A stretch of 64,000 bases of DNA from Alentia gelatinosa (taxonomy: Eukaryota > Annelida > Polychaeta > Phyllodocida > Polynoidae): contig OX465580.1 in assembly GCA_950022655.1 (NCBI GenBank), positions 97,978,797 through 98,042,796 of the forward strand. The letters are read 5' to 3'. The notes beneath the pieces are model-generated. The model saw only the letters and a list, made by a program, of their open reading frames with translations. It did not search any database and was not told the origin of the DNA. Shown piece by piece: positions 13,601 through 27,785 of the stretch (positions are counted from its first letter, which is position 1; each line of letters starts with the position of its first letter). The position numbers and the translations under genes were made by a program.

Positions 13601-15499
13601 CCTTATCCTCTTACTCTCATTATCATTTTTTCGAAAAGCGCAGATTTTAACCATATATAAATCTAACAGCTTGAAAGAGTCCCCCTACCATAAAATTTGC
13701 TGCTTTATACTCGTTCCCTAAAACCATTACATACAAGCTTTCTATTCAGCTCAGTAGTTATTTAGTAACTGCTCATGTACTATCATAATCAGAGATCAAG
13801 TATAACTTGATATAGACAACCGTCACTCTATATGCCTGTGAAACCCATTTCACCTGTGTTACAGTAATTACAGCCCTGTTTAGGGTTCAATAGGACACGT
13901 AGGGGTAGATTTCATTCTGTTTCTTTGTTAATAAATCTATGCAAGCTCAGGTGCAAACAAGGGTCGGTATTTATGCGATCTATATTCCGGAAAGCCAGCA
14001 AATGCAATATGATCTCAATACATTGCAATCGCTACATTTAAGGTATATATTCCAACGACCGCCACCTTCCGCACATTACCTTAAGATACGATGCACCCGT
14101 AGTGCACCGAGACCTTTACAGAAGATTCTATGCAGTTATCTGGTATTGTAAAGCTGTTACAGCTGATATAAACCAAGGAGGTTGTCCATCATATAAATGT
14201 GTTTCAGGACTCTTTATACACAGATGTAGAATAGCCTCGTCATAAACATACTAAGAACCCATGAAAAACATCTGTATTGGTGACCTAAGGGGATAGTTTT
14301 GTTATCTTTAAAGAACAATTAGTGCACGGGAGCTAGGTGGTTTTGGACCAAACTGATCAGGAAAACGTGCTTAATCACAGGGATGAACCGAAATGGTAGC
14401 TATTTGGATAATTATGCCTAAAGAAAATCTATATTTCTCTCTTGAGTTAGTGAAATCTCATTAAAGATCACACTGCAGGTGTCTCAAGACTCTGCTTCCT
14501 TTTAGATTTAATCCAAATTCATTGTTTTAGAAAGGTTGACTTTCTGCTTAAAATGGTTTATCGTGCAACGGGACCGAGTCCATACACGGAGGGACGCATA
14601 TACTCTCCAAGGACTGTGGTCCATATTACCTGCCAGCCCCTGGCGGTAGATTGAAGGAGGTGCCCCAGCTGGCGGGGTTCCAACGTCAAAGCTGGGGGGA
14701 TGAGGAAGTGGTAGCTGGTAACAATCCCCTCTCACTTCACACCCTTATCCGTCTCCCGTCCTTCCCACCCCTCTAAGTACACATGTTTACAGCTTGCCAC
14801 AGCTTCACACTCGGTCCAGCACCAGTAACCTTATTATGACCAACTAGACTGCCGACACTCCCTCATCTAACATAACATCCAAACCTAATAAGCCAAAATG
14901 AATCCATACATAAGTAAATGCGAACGGACAGCCGGAGAGAAGGCGAGGCCGAGCTGGACTGGGCTAGTCTATAATCTACTCACTCTAACCTCCCCTGCCC
15001 CAATGCCTCTCGTGTCTACTCTCTCAATCCTACTGATGAGAGGCCCACAACTCGGGTCGATTTGTAGGTCCTACCCCTCTACATACGTTGCCCACCTCCG
15101 GCATCTGTAGTTCCAAGTGAGGTGGATAGACATAGAGTAAAAATTGTATAAGAGAAAAGGAGAGACAGCGACTGAATAACTGTAATTGGACGGTATTAAA
15201 GATATGTTCTTTATGAATCTTTACACATATTGATTACCCAATAATTGCTTATCATTCCATAAATGTATATCCGTGTAGGGGATATACGGAGATTCACTGA
15301 ATAAATGTGAACGAACATACTATCCCCATCTTGTATCAATCATCTTACTCTTGTATCTAATTATTATATACCTGTGTGCGAATGTCTATGAAATACTGCC
15401 CGTTGCTAGAGGTGCAGTAATAATAATGTTCGTGCCCGCTGTGAGTGTGCCTTAATAAGTAATTAAAATGTTTTTTTTTCATCGATTTAAGGTATATGA
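10686..15499. other. Intron sequence, nothing recognised
   Basis: Several short open frames and GC-richer patches (about 11030-11300, 12120-12430, 14560-15110), but no domain motif, repeat structure or splice pair I can defend. Confidence 0.45.
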
Positions 15500-15504
15500 T
15501 AATA

Positions 15505-15650
15505 AGCAAACGTCCTAACTGTGGATGAAACGCTTCTCGTTCTCGGTCAGTCGTCGATTTTATACTGCCTTCCGCCTATGGCGTCAGGCAGTATGAAATC
15601 GGCAACTGACCTCGAACATGAATCGTTTTGTCCACAATAAGGACGTTTCC
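15505..15650. mobile_element. Palindromic MITE, 146 bp
   Basis: Near-complete palindrome. The left arm starting AAACGTCCTAACTGTGGAT matches the reverse complement of the right arm (AAACGTCCTTATTGTGGAC) for about 63 bases with roughly a dozen mismatches. The two arms meet at a short centre containing CCGCCTATGGCG. A 5-base direct repeat TAATA (15500-15504 and 15651-15655) may be the target duplication. It has no coding capacity. It resembles the element at 26741-26895 in its left flank (TATATGATAATA) and central motif. Confidence 0.7.
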
Positions 15651-15655
15651 TAATA

Positions 15656-18600
15656 TTACAACAATTATAAAATCTAACCAGATGTATACTTCGGCAATAG
15701 TACAGTGGTACTCTAGCACCTGGAGTTACACTCTGAGCAGCTCCACATGGGGCGCAGATGGTTCCTCAGTGAGATGTTATCATTTACTTGTCATTTTCTG
15801 ACAGCTCGGGCCTATATGGTCTAAACAGTTTGGCCGTCGTTGGATGAAACATCAACATATTAAAATATTGCTCTATAGCCTTTTCACAGGGACACATTGC
15901 CATATTAGCACTCTGGAGGAGTCAAGCATTGCCTTTTATAAACCCTTTAAAAAATGTCTTTCCTGCTTTTGGAACTGGAACATTTAGAGAACTACTATTA
16001 TGATTAGCCACGGTTTTTGTCAAATAGGATGGTCGTAAGTGGTACCAGTCCAATCCAACAATTCTATATACCTCATAAATAAAAGAGGAATAGAATGTAT
16101 TCGCCCGAGAATACAGTCACGCTCAAAGTACATCATGCATAGAAGACACCGTCGGGTACCTAATCTACATATATTCCCCAGCAACCATAGAAACCTAACC
16201 ATTCTCCCACCTTTTCCGATTCACAAACCAGTCCGAAACGCTCCCCTGTGAACAGCACCCGACCCAGCCCTCACGCCCTACCCATACAAAGTGCGACGCC
16301 ACCTCTCCCCCGGCGGGAGGCACCTGCTAACGCCCTCGGACCCAGGAGAGGCCCGTGGGGTCAGGTTGGATGGGTCAGCTGGGACTGGTACCGGGCATGG
16401 CGTTCTTTTTAAGGGCCGTGTACTCCCTATCACTTGACGGGTTCCCCGTCTGACCATCCATTGGTCATGGCGCGCCTCATCTATGATACCTCCCGCCTGG
16501 TGTCGCTGCGATCAGCGCGATGCTATTGTCTGTATAGGCCAGGCTCCCATGCCTTCTCCGCTGAGATTATTTATGGGCTTGTTTTTGTAGCTTTTATGTT
16601 TCAAGATTATATCGCCGGTTGTATATAACGTATATGACCAGGCTGCCTATGGCAGTTTGCGGAATGGGCCTCACGTGATAGATGCAGAGTTTTTAAACTA
16701 TACCTCTGGCATTTCTTTTGTGTCATAACCGAGGAAGTCTCTTGAGATTATCCTATGTTTTATTTCTAACCAGATCATTGAAGCCAGTCCAGACTATAAC
16801 TTCAGCGTTCCCTGCAAACTTGCAATGATCTGAATTATTTTGATTACAATTCTTTTATGATATCGCATTGAAGTTACGATCCTTGCTTTGGCCTTTTTGT
16901 AATTAATTTTTGTGCAATCAAGTTCCTTTAGCATGCTAGGTATGCTGATGGTCTAACTCCAAACTGAAAAAAAATAGAAGATTCCGCGCACTACTATTCT
17001 GTTACTACTAGAACTATAGGGCTTAGGATGAATTAATGTTTTCCGAACGTTCACTCCTGATAACGTGTGTACATCGGCATGCATACTGAAATAACCATCA
17101 CATTGCAACAAAAGTAATGTCCTATAGCGGTAAAATGTATCAGTGCATTCGTTTTGGAACTTAAATTTGAAAGGACTGGAAAGAGTAGAGGCTTCGAAAA
17201 TACATGAAATATATAATTTGAAATGTGTCATATATTCTCCGGTGTTATTATGCTATGTTGCAGATATGATCAGATTCACTATAACAGATGTGCTATGGGC
17301 AAGATGGTTCTGAATAAATCCTCAGATTTGATGCAAAACCCTGAGTTAGATTTGACTTAAAATGAGGGCCAGGCTTTTAAGATATCCTACGTCAACGGAG
17401 TTCTCTGGTAAAATAGCAGGGACAGGATCGTTCTTCATGCAAACACACATCTCAAAAACCTTCAGGGCAATATGCACCCGTATGTACTGATAACTCTTGT
17501 GATACTTCAAATGGTTGCCATTTGAAAATGTAAAGTGGAGAAGGCAATTTATCATTAAACGATAAAGAAAATTGTGCACTAATTGGACAACATTAATTGG
17601 TAGCACATTCTATACAGCTAAATATATCCCTGGATAATTAAATACATGTGTTATCTAGATCCCTCTAGCGCTATTAGAATCCTCCTGTTGCCGTGGAGAA
17701 GGTATCAAGGTGATCAAACGCTGGGACCCTTTCTATTCCTACGAAGTCTTCTGACGCAACATAAAAACAGCCGGTTCGGGAAACCTTATAATGAGTCCTA
17801 CCTGTCACCTGAACAGCAGAATGCGCGGGATTTATAATTTTGACCTACACCCCAGACTGGTGCAGTGGACGTTAAGTCTTGTTCTGATTGGCGGATACGT
17901 GACATGTCGCTCTCTCATTAAGCACGCCCTGGCGAAGAAAGCAGTCCACTCGTCCCTGGCGTGTACCCTCACAGTAATACTGCGATGTCGCTGGTTACGT
18001 GGTGATAACAGCGAAATGTCGTCTGCTGATGTAATTAACGGACTGAGACATTGTTTCCGCCAGTAATCAGCGAGCTCCATACCACCACAACTAGGCTCTG
18101 TGAACTGTCTCGTGAATGAACCAAGACAGTAATGACATCTCGAGGGATTTCCTCTGCGCACCCAGGAAATCCCTTTTGAGACTACTCACTCTATGGAAAA
18201 TGCGGGAAAGAGTGTTAGCCCAATTGCAATTGCCTCACATACGTATCAAGAAATGACAGCAAATGATATTGATATACCAGAAAATCTATTTCCTCAACGA
18301 TGTCTGCCATGTTCATGAATTACTTGTGTAGATTGCCTGCTAAGAGACTGCGCCTCTTCTAGGATACGTTACTGATAACCTTTAAACGGATGCTTATGAT
18401 ATATACTTTCTTCCACGAAAAAGCCATTTAAGGCTCAGCACTGGGAGTTCTGTATTAATTGGTATGATGCCACCGTACGGACCAGGAACAGATTCCTGTT
18501 ATCCCCTATCAGGGCCGTTCTGAGACAATAGACAGCTCTGTGTACCACCCTAAAGAATTCAAAACATCGTTGCGCGCCGATATGGGAGGCGGCTGTTCCT

Positions 18601-21058
18601 TTAATTACAAGGGCATATCTGTAAAATGAGGAAATTAGCTCGGCATGGTGCCTCTGTAGGTGACGACAGAAGATCTGATTAACATTCCCTTTGTTCTTCA
18701 TCGGCCCACCGCAGAAAGAATCTGATGGGGATTTTTAATTGCATTCACATGGAAGGTAAATGATAATGCACAACAAACGATAAATGTATATATAGATTGC
18801 ATTTGATACTTTAAACCATAAATATACATGTAAATCTTTGTTCTTTTTGTGTTCCCTTTCATATGTGTCGTATTCTTGTGGATCATCAATGAGAAACATA
18901 AGGTTTGCCTACCCTAACGTTGATATAGTTAACATTGCTAGTCCCTCTGTGACACGACTTTATTAGGGTTTCCACTCCAAAAATCTTATTTCAAAGGTTG
19001 TTTTATTCTACCTATTTCTGATTCTGTTCTGGTGTGAGAACGGGTAATATGTTTAGTGCTGATTGAAGCCAAACTCACGACAGGTTGAGGCCGGATATGC
19101 TTTCCCATAATACGGAAATCAAGATGTGCTATACGACGCTTGGCCCTACAAAAAGGGAAACCTAAATAATGATGGTGATAAAAATATACATACAGTCCAA
19201 CAGCTTCTAGAACCTATAAAATGATTGCATACCTAACAATCTTGAATCGTGCTTGGCCATTGAAATGGGATGAATAAGAACCTTACCAAAATTATTATCA
19301 GCATTAGGATTCTGGTCCGTGTTGCAGCACGAGTGGCAATGTCAAATGCAATTTCCTTTGCAATTCGACGAAGCGTGAGGAATGCCAGCACTAGTGTGCT
19401 GTATAAGAGAGAGAATATTTCGTGTTCCTATATCAAATAAGATGCCTGTCTCGTTTAACCTTCTTCAAAATAACAATCCTTCTCTATCTTATTTGGTTCA
19501 GGAAAATGCTTAATAGGACATCTCGAAGAAAAGCCGGTAAGAACTTGCGCTTGTAATATCTAAACCAGATTCATACGATAATCTTGAAAAGAGATTAGAA
19601 TTGAGGGAAATTGGCTCTAGCCATAGTCAAGAGCCATGTCGTCTAGCCAGCATGCATAAGGCGAATTCTTTTTCAATAATTCCACCTTCCTTCATCAAAT
19701 ATTTATGGAGCTATGAATGATTTATGCACGCCACAAAAAGTAGGACCTCACTAGGTGATATATATGGTTAAGTGTCCGCGGGGAATTAAAGCATTATGGT
19801 GTAATTCTGTATAATGAACACCGTCGCCCATAAGTAATGGCGTATATATAACAGCAGCAAAAATAGCATGACGTAAATTGAAAAATACTTAGAACCTGAA
19901 CCTAGACTAGTGATTTGCTTTTCTAAGTATGGCATAACTTCCAAGCCATATATGCATGGGATAAGAGTAATGTACCAGTTACCAACCAAATACCCCCACT
20001 GTCAGCTCCTAATCCCTGAAGGAATATTTCACGCTTGTCGATGGGGCCAGTGCCTTTAGAAAGCAGGCCCTGATATCTATTATCAGCTCTGTACCCCTGA
20101 GGTTCACAGCCAGTGAAAGCTATTTTAACCCTTTGAGCCCCAGGGACACGTCAGAGTATGACTTGAGGTACCGGTCGTATTCTATAGACCTGAACCCTAC
20201 CGGGAACCAGGCCTAACGCCGCATATTTAGATGGTCCTACCTCCCAGACGCTGCCCGAGCAATCAACTGCGACTCCAGCCGGACCAATGGCAGCCGTCGT
20301 CTCATCAGTGCCACCGACTATTTATCTAAGCTGCGGTCTGATTGGGTCGCCTCGTTGTGACTGCTAGGGGCAGGTCCCGTCCGGGGTGGGGCTGTTGGTC
20401 TGGTCGGTAAAGGGGGAGGGGTGTTGAGGGTAGGGTAAAAAAAGGGGACTGACAAGACAAGTCCTACTCACCCACAAGACGACGAGCGCCATTCGCTTCA
20501 GCAGTGGTGTACACGTCCTCGTAATTGCTACGCGTCGCCGCAGGACCCTGCAAGAGTAGGAATAAGACAATTAAGAGACCTGGATTAAAGCAGTATAGGA
20601 TAACGGGGTTGCTATATATGATGCTCCTCTGTTGGTGCAGAGCAAAGGTCCTCACAGATGCAATGATGGGCCAAACAAAATACATAGACCGTTGTTGACT
20701 ATAGTAAAAAGAGTTGTCCTTCTTATCATGTAATAGGGTTAGACTTTAGATCCGAGACCCTCCACAACGGCCTTACCGACAATAGTAGAACAATTAATAA
20801 ATTTTCGCGCCGTCCAGGCACATTCGTAATCAGAAGCAATCCTTCTATCTGTTTTCCACCATGATATAATTTAACTGCGTTGAATGTACAGTTTAATGAA
20901 TGGTTAGAAATGCACCTCATGGGAATTTCAGATTCCGAGGTAGGGGAGTGTAGGAACCACATCACAATATGGTGAGAGGGGGAAGGAAACGGTCTCAAGA
21001 TGAACTGGAAATGAAACAAACGGAGCTGGCCAATAGAACTAGAAGAAGACCAGACAGA

Positions 21059-21062
<4 letters not shown>
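15656..21062. other. Intron sequence, one small hairpin
   Basis: No gene recognised. A perfect 11-bp inverted repeat with a 10-base loop lies at 18143-18174. A CCCTTTGAG sequence preceded by TTAA at 20125 looks like a piggyBac end, but no partner was found. Confidence 0.45.

Positions 21063-21100
<38 letters not shown>
21063..21100. repeat. (TA)n microsatellite
   Basis: Uninterrupted TA dinucleotide run of 38 bases. Confidence 0.95.
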
Positions 21101-21103
<3 letters not shown>

Positions 21104-24100
21104 GGCTACACTGTGATGTAGATATATGGCACAGGCATAAAAGGTCCATTTCTTGGCAAAGCCCTCGAGATCAATTAGTGCAAAATTAAAAAGAGTACTT
21201 AGGCTTTCGATCATGTATGTACCTATGTTGATAGAGGTTAGGATATGAGAAACATAGGGAGAAGGGGAAGTAGGGAGGTAGGGAGAAAGGCTTCAGGAGA
21301 CCAGAGATGAAGCCATGAAGTTGCTAGGTTTCTTATTAGTGAGCACATGAAGGTCGGCTGCCCCCATCACACAAACAGTGCTGCCATCTTTCGCCTGTAG
21401 AGAGCTGGCCCTTCAATAAACCGTATGCAGGAAGCAGTCAATATAGGCCTGCCACCGAACAGACCCGCCAAGCCGACTAACAAAAGGCAATAATGAAACC
21501 ATCGTCACGATGAGGCGAGCAAATATTACCGGCACACCTCTATTGGTTGGCATGGCGAGATTCCACAATTCTGCTTTTAAAGGCAATAGAAGTGAGCAAG
21601 ACTGGCAGAGGGTTATTGTGGGGCTCCCTCGTGGAGGGTGATATCCAAGGTAAAAGCAACATGTGTATTTGCTCACGTTCTAAGTGTGTCGACGGTACTT
21701 TTTTTCCGTAAAGGACAATATTTGTTCTCGATCGCAACTGTTTGCTTTGTTTTAAGACAGTTTCATTTAGGTAACGGATCAGATATTTGCGGCATAAGAA
21801 TGCTAAAATAATTTTAGGAAAGACTCATTCTCCCCATCGCGTCGTTGACAATTCAAGACTAGGATATTTACGGTGCGTCACATTGAGCAAAACTAGTGAA
21901 AGGCCGAAACTGTAATATGCGATCACACGTAATGGAAATACTCAGCATATCCAAAATGAATAGATTGATACGTTTTGAAAGAGTGAATGTTTAAAGTGAT
22001 TTTCATTCGTATAGAATGCCTTCAACTGATGGAAATAGGAAAGACGTAGCTACTTTGAGCTAATCTAGGCCAGGTATTTCACAAGTGCTGAAACATCTTA
22101 ATGTTTGTATAGATGAAGTGCAATAAAGCATTGCTTTGAAGAGCAGAAGACACTTTTCTTGCATCTAACATTGAACCATCTCTTTTTTTATCTAGCAATA
22201 TTATGAAAGCTGAGCAAACAATACACTGACAACCCATTACTGTAATTAACATTTAATATCCACAACTTTCCCAATGAGTATATAGTCAAAGAAGCCATGT
22301 CAAATATATATCTAGTGAAATTGCATAGTGGTCAGGGGAAAGTCTGCCTCCGCACATTTTCTAGCATTTTATCAATTTGTCTAATACACAGTCTGATCAA
22401 ATCGGACAAATCTCACAAAATATTGGAGAATTTACGGTAGACGAGGAAGCCCATCTACCTAAGCTGGATTTTAAAGGATTACCACACCAAGGGATTAAAC
22501 CCCAGCTAATCCAATACCCCTTTTCGTCAGGTCGAGCCGACCCAGTTCCTAATCCGGAGCTCCACTGCACAAACTTTGCAAACACTATGTTTTAGGTACA
22601 GGGGAGGGAGGGGGCTGGGTTGAGCTTCAGACAACCATGCCTGGTTAAGTCCTTTTGGAAACGTGATAGATTTTCAAAGTCCTACCCGATAATAAAAAAA
22701 ATAGAGCGTCTGCCAGAGTAGATCTGCCATGTCCCTGTTCCTGAGGTAATACACACATATTCTTTCTCTATCAATTTAGGAAAGCCTCCGATTGATTTCC
22801 CCTCCTTGCTTAAAACTGACGCAGATAATTTTTGAGTACACCCTTCATCTCTCGGAATTGTACAATCTACCGTATGTAATACAGACCCCAACAGGATTAT
22901 AACGATAGAAATAAATCTGAAACTGGGGATCGAGTGGGAATAATTCTCCAGACTAACGTTTAGGGACTGGGCCGAAGACTGGATGTTGGCGGCTGATAGC
23001 GACTCCCAATCAGAGCAGGCTCGTTCTCAGCTTGTTGCTGATGGATAAGTCTGGGTTTTTCTCTTAATTAGTGATTCTTCTATTGAAAACCGCCCGACGG
23101 TTCGAATTGTTTCTCTGGCCCCGATGCTTCGGTGGGTTTTATAGTCCAGTGATGGCAGGCTCTGAAGTAGATAATAATTCTGTTCACCATGCCTTTGCTC
23201 GGACGGATTCACTCCTGCTCACTAGTTTGGCCCCTAGGCTCATTAAATCGCATATTGAATTACCGATCTTCTCTAGATATCCAATAACGTTTACATTAAA
23301 ATAATGCACTCGCAGGGATCTTTATGAAACGTGTTCATTAATGATACTGGTTTATGCAACATGATGATTTGTACAATGCCCAACAGGATAAAGATTCTGT
23401 GTTCGTGATGGATGGCCATCCTTCCTCTGTACCTTTATGCTTTTTGTTGTTGTTGTTGTTGTGGTTTTTTTGGGGTTTTTTTTTGTTGGGGGGGGGGGGG
23501 GGGGGGGGGTAATGCAACCGCCAATCAATATAAATAAAGTTGATGCTAACAACCAATAACACTGTACCATTGCTGACAGGAGATAAAGTTAAAAACGCAA
23601 TTCACTACTCTACCAATAAGTTAGTGCAATCATTAGCACAGAAATAAGAGGGAGCATCACCATCCATGGGTATACGTGTTGGAGATGTCACTGCAATACT
23701 CGTTATTAGAAAGCAGCAACAAATGCAATGTGAATCATATTCACTATTGTGAATAGGGACCCGTCTAATTATCGGAGGACAGGACAATCTTTTTCAATGA
23801 TGAAACAGTGATTTAGCAGGGAAATACGAATGTCCTTCGAATCATATCGCTTTATACTGCGGATCATATTATAGCATCTTTATTATTGTATTATATTTAT
23901 ATTTAACGCCAAATATTTTATATATTTGATACAGATTATTATCACACTTTACACTAAATGATCATGAGATTTCAATCACCGAAACGGTATCTGTCAAAAT
24001 CACATCCGATCAAAATTAAACCATCTACTCAGCGTTCTATTTTTAGACGGACCGCAAGCCCTGGCGCCCCGACCAGTAGATCCATGTACCGCGAACACAC

Positions 24101-24713
24101 TGTACGTGTAAATCTTGTTATTTTCTTTTCACCTCTCTTGTGCCTTAGTCAACCTATAGCTGGTATCTTGGGTGGTATCTGGTAAGGTGCTGAATCATTA
24201 ATTATGGCAAACCATATCGATAGAACAATTTAAAGATGCGAGTTGGGCAAAGGTGTGTGCTCGATACTATCACCTGCATCTCTGGCTGCGGATGGGTTTC
24301 CCTCAAATAAAAATAACTTAAGCGCTGAAATTCATTTGGAATGTATTTAAGATTATCAATCGTACAAAGCTTGCCGCATGTTCGCTCAAGAAGCAATCTA
24401 CATTTTAGAGAAAATGTCCATAAATCTAGATTATTTGTATTGTAAACTTTCAATCCAAGATGGCACACTACTTACTCCTGTACTGTATGAGATTCAAGGA
24501 TTATCCCTCATGTCCATTGGAAAAACTGCAGGCGTCAGCATTTCTAAAATAATTCATTGATGAACGTATGGCTGACCAGAGGCCCTATGAAACCTTATGT
24601 TCACATCATACATAGAACCTGGATACTTAACCAGAAATCTGTCTGGGGCCCAACTACTAGCCCAACTTTGGGAACAGGGAAAACTTTATGGATATTGATG
24701 ATGATGTATATTG
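21101..24713. other. Intron sequence with long G run
   Basis: No gene recognised. A 22-base G run at 23488-23509 follows a T/G-rich stretch with GTT repeats starting near 23445. Confidence 0.5.
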
Positions 24714-24737
24714 TTAACCCTTTCAGGATGCATGATG

Positions 24738-24800
24738 CCTGGAGGCATCACCGTACTAAAGTCGCATGATGCCTTTCTTATCAAAGTCGCATGATGCATT
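24738..24800 (+). repeat. Subterminal GATGC repeats, left end
   Basis: Two close copies of AAAGTCGCATGATGC (about 24759 and 24784) plus nearby CATGATGCCTGG, just inside the left TTAA end. Subterminal repeats of this sort often bind transposase. Confidence 0.6.
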
Positions 24801-25232
24801 TCAAATATGTATGATTATGTATCATTTTGCATGATTACAAACTTGAATTATCAGTTTTTACCTTTATGTGCCCGTCCCCAGTCCCCCGGGAGTTCCCTAT
24901 TGAGCGCAATCCCTGAGTATAAGCCATTCGGGACAACCTTTTAGCTGTCCGTATTATGTCCACCCGACACGCCTCAGTTATGAAACAGAATACCTGAGGC
25001 AGATTACATAGAAATCATAGACTGATGTGCCCATTTATGATGCTTCCGATCAGATTTCTGATGTCTGCAGAATGCCCCACATCAATTATTCAGAGGCGGA
25101 TAGCCTCCTTGTTTCTCTTTTCTGGGGTGCATGTTGGGAGCTCTGATGATGAAAACATTCAGTCAACAGATACAGATTCTATGAGGGGCGCAATCTATAG
25201 GAAACACAATCAGTTGGGGCACACTAATGGGG

Positions 25233-25574
25233 TTGCTTGGATGGTTTGATTTTACGTCCAGTTAACCATTACAAGTTCTTACCAGACTTTCTCATGGTGC
25301 TTTTACACCACAAGGGAGGTTTGGGTTTGAAGGTCATCGAATCTACTAGATGAATTTAGGTAGGTCACCCCTACTCATCTTTCGAGGTGAGGGTTCTTTT
25401 ACTTCCCATACCACATAGACGTGGTATGAGAAAATTTTGCCTTTGATATAGCAGTAAATCTACCACTGATGAGGGTGAAGGAGAAGAGTGGTTGCCATGG
25501 GACTCTAACCCACAACCTTGGGATTACAATTCTGGTACACTGCCTTAACCAGTGAGCTAACTACCCAACCCCCA
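25233..25574 (-). mobile_element. tRNA-derived SINE
   Basis: Read on the minus strand, the 5' head is GTAGTTAGCTCACTGGTTAA (polymerase III A-box type), followed by GGGTTAGAGTCCC (B-box type, 25499-25511 on the plus strand), the typical tRNA-like promoter of SINEs. A body of about 250 bp and an A-rich-ending tail (AAAATCAAACC) follow. Flanking direct repeats ACTAATGGGG (25223-25232) and ACTAATAGGG (25575-25584) differ at one position and are the likely target duplication. It cannot move without a LINE's reverse transcriptase. The family was not identified. Confidence 0.75.
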
Positions 25575-26740
25575 ACTAATAGGGAGGCACTATAGAAATT
25601 CACTAAAGGTAATTCAAGCCAATCCTAGTATTCTCAATGGCTATGATCAAAAGAATCATCAAGCTACCTGTTTTATCAATTCCTGAGATATTTCATTTTG
25701 GGTATGAAAGGTCTTCAATTTGTTTAAGATCATAACTGGAAAATTCGAAAGTTTCTGGGGAACCGTGAGTTAAGTCACTTTACATTTTTATTATCTAGGT
25801 AAAAGATAATGTATTTCTAGGATCTTTAAATATACGTCAAAATCTGTGTTTTAGATATATATGAATTCTAAATTGTTGTTAATTAAATTGCGGAACACTT
25901 GCCGTTGATATCCACAACATCTAATTAAATCAAAGTGAGGTATATTGAATATCACAATCACGAATCCTATTTTCTGAAATGAAAGGTGGCTTACCGCGGC
26001 ACTTAACTAGATACATATATTCATCTAACTAAATCAAATATATACATATTGCAAGGTCTTCTACCACTCATTCCCAATTCAGCACAGTTGGAACGGCAAT
26101 TAATTCATGAACATCGATTGTTATATTTATCTTATTAAAGTTATGGATAAAAAAGACACGCCACATTATCCATTTCGATAGAGTAAACAAATATGCATGC
26201 AATCCCGTACCTTCTGTCGATTGTGCTATAAATGTGCACTTGGACGGAACCAACTCGACATCATCTGTCACACGATACACATCTGCCTGCGTTCCTAACG
26301 CAACAGTGAATACTTTAGATCAATTAGATAAATGTTTAAAGTCAGTACGGATTACTGAGTCAGATGGTTCAGGCTTTTTAGAAGGAAAGCTACTGTTTTT
26401 GAAAATGTGCATAAATCTCGAACGCTATGGGATATCCATAGGACAGTGCTAAATAAAGTGAAGCCTAAACAAATACAGAGATATGCGTATAGATATGTAT
26501 AGGTAATACGAAAGAAAGAGAGATATAATGTACTGTCATGCTGGCTATACCTCATAATATGTCCGTATCTTATTCGCGAAGTCTGAATCAATTTTACTAT
26601 ATTGTTTATTATTATATACCTATGACTGTATCAACTGCGTATACTGCCCACTTATAGCAATGGCGTATTTATACATCATACTGTGACGTACGGGGTTATC
26701 ACGTGACCAGGTAAAATGTCGCCATTTTTAGTTATATGAT

Positions 26741-26895
26741 AATACGAAAACAGGCTGACTGTCTTTGTATGTAAAAATACTTGGTAGGAGTATTGAGCAT
26801 ATACATCCCTCTGCCTACGGCATTGGGATATATATGATCAATCATTTCACCGCGTATTTTGGACGTACGAAGACAGTAAGCCAGTTTCCGCAAAT
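26741..26895. mobile_element. Palindromic MITE, about 155 bp
   Basis: Inverted arms. Left ACAGGCTGACTGTCTTTGTA pairs with the reverse complement of the right arm (ACTGGCTTACTGTCTTCGTA). The centre contains CTGCCTACGGCA. It shares the TATATGATAATA left edge with the element at 15505-15650, so both probably belong to one family. No coding capacity. Confidence 0.6.
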
Positions 26896-27462
26896 TATTT
26901 ATTCAGAATGATTGGTGCTCCATCTACGAGTGTGTATTGAGTATTGCTGATGGACTGTATAACATATCAAGATTCAGAAATCATCTTACTGTATAAACAG
27001 TCCCAAGGATCAAGGTTTTCTCCACGACTAGGTCTCAAATTTAAAGGAATTGGTTGGTTCAGAGTTGCAACATGCGTTATTCACGTTTGTCCATCAGGCA
27101 TTGTCCATTGGCTTCGAATTGCATCAGCAATTTCTCTTCAAATCAACGACTCTACCAATTTTTACGATCTCTTTCTTTTTTTCTTCATAAATCTCCAATT
27201 AGTAGCTTGTGTATTCATCCCTCTCAATAACAAATAAGAACACGTATTATTGCGACTGTTTAGCAACAAATTAAATTGACAACATATAAGGTGTCTGTAG
27301 ACAAAGTTTCCTTGAAAATAATCAATGAATCAAATTGTGCTCTATTTAAAAGGAGGAAAAAAGTAGATATCTCACTATATTCTCACCGCAGCCCAGTTCT
27401 GTTAGTTTCACGAAACGGCCAAATAGAATACAGCTCCATTGGGCATGCGCAGTCAGCTGCTA

Positions 27463-27540
27463 GGGGACCAAACCTTACCCCTTAGCACACAGAATGTACT
27501 GGAGTTGGGTAATGTCCGTGCCACTGAACTACCTCTTGGT
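27463..27540 (-). mobile_element. Possible tRNA-like SINE relic
   Basis: On the minus strand CCAAGAGGTAGTTCAGTGGC resembles a tRNA 5' half with an A box. About 50 bases later AAGGTTTGGTCCC resembles a degenerate B box. No tail or target duplication was found. Confidence 0.4.
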
Positions 27541-27715
27541 TCTGTCAATGTGCCATTCACATGCTGAACTCTCCGGCTCTGCCAAGCAGCGCAGATTGAG
27601 TGCCTCGTACCAGCACCTTGATAAGCTTATAGAATGGACTTGTTAGGTTTTCTAACTTTGAGGTACTGTACTAAGAGTATGGCTTGTTGGATAAACACAT
27701 AAACTCCATACGTAT

Positions 27716-27785
27716 GTGTGTGTGTGTATATATAATATGTATCATATATAATATATATTATATATATATATATGTATATATATAT
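27716..27785. repeat. (TG)n/(TA)n microsatellite
   Basis: Short TG run grading into imperfect TA repeats. Confidence 0.85.

Noticed and set aside
20125..20141. TTAACCCTTTGAG, a possible piggyBac end
   Set aside because: No inverted partner seen downstream, and a 13-base match alone is too little.
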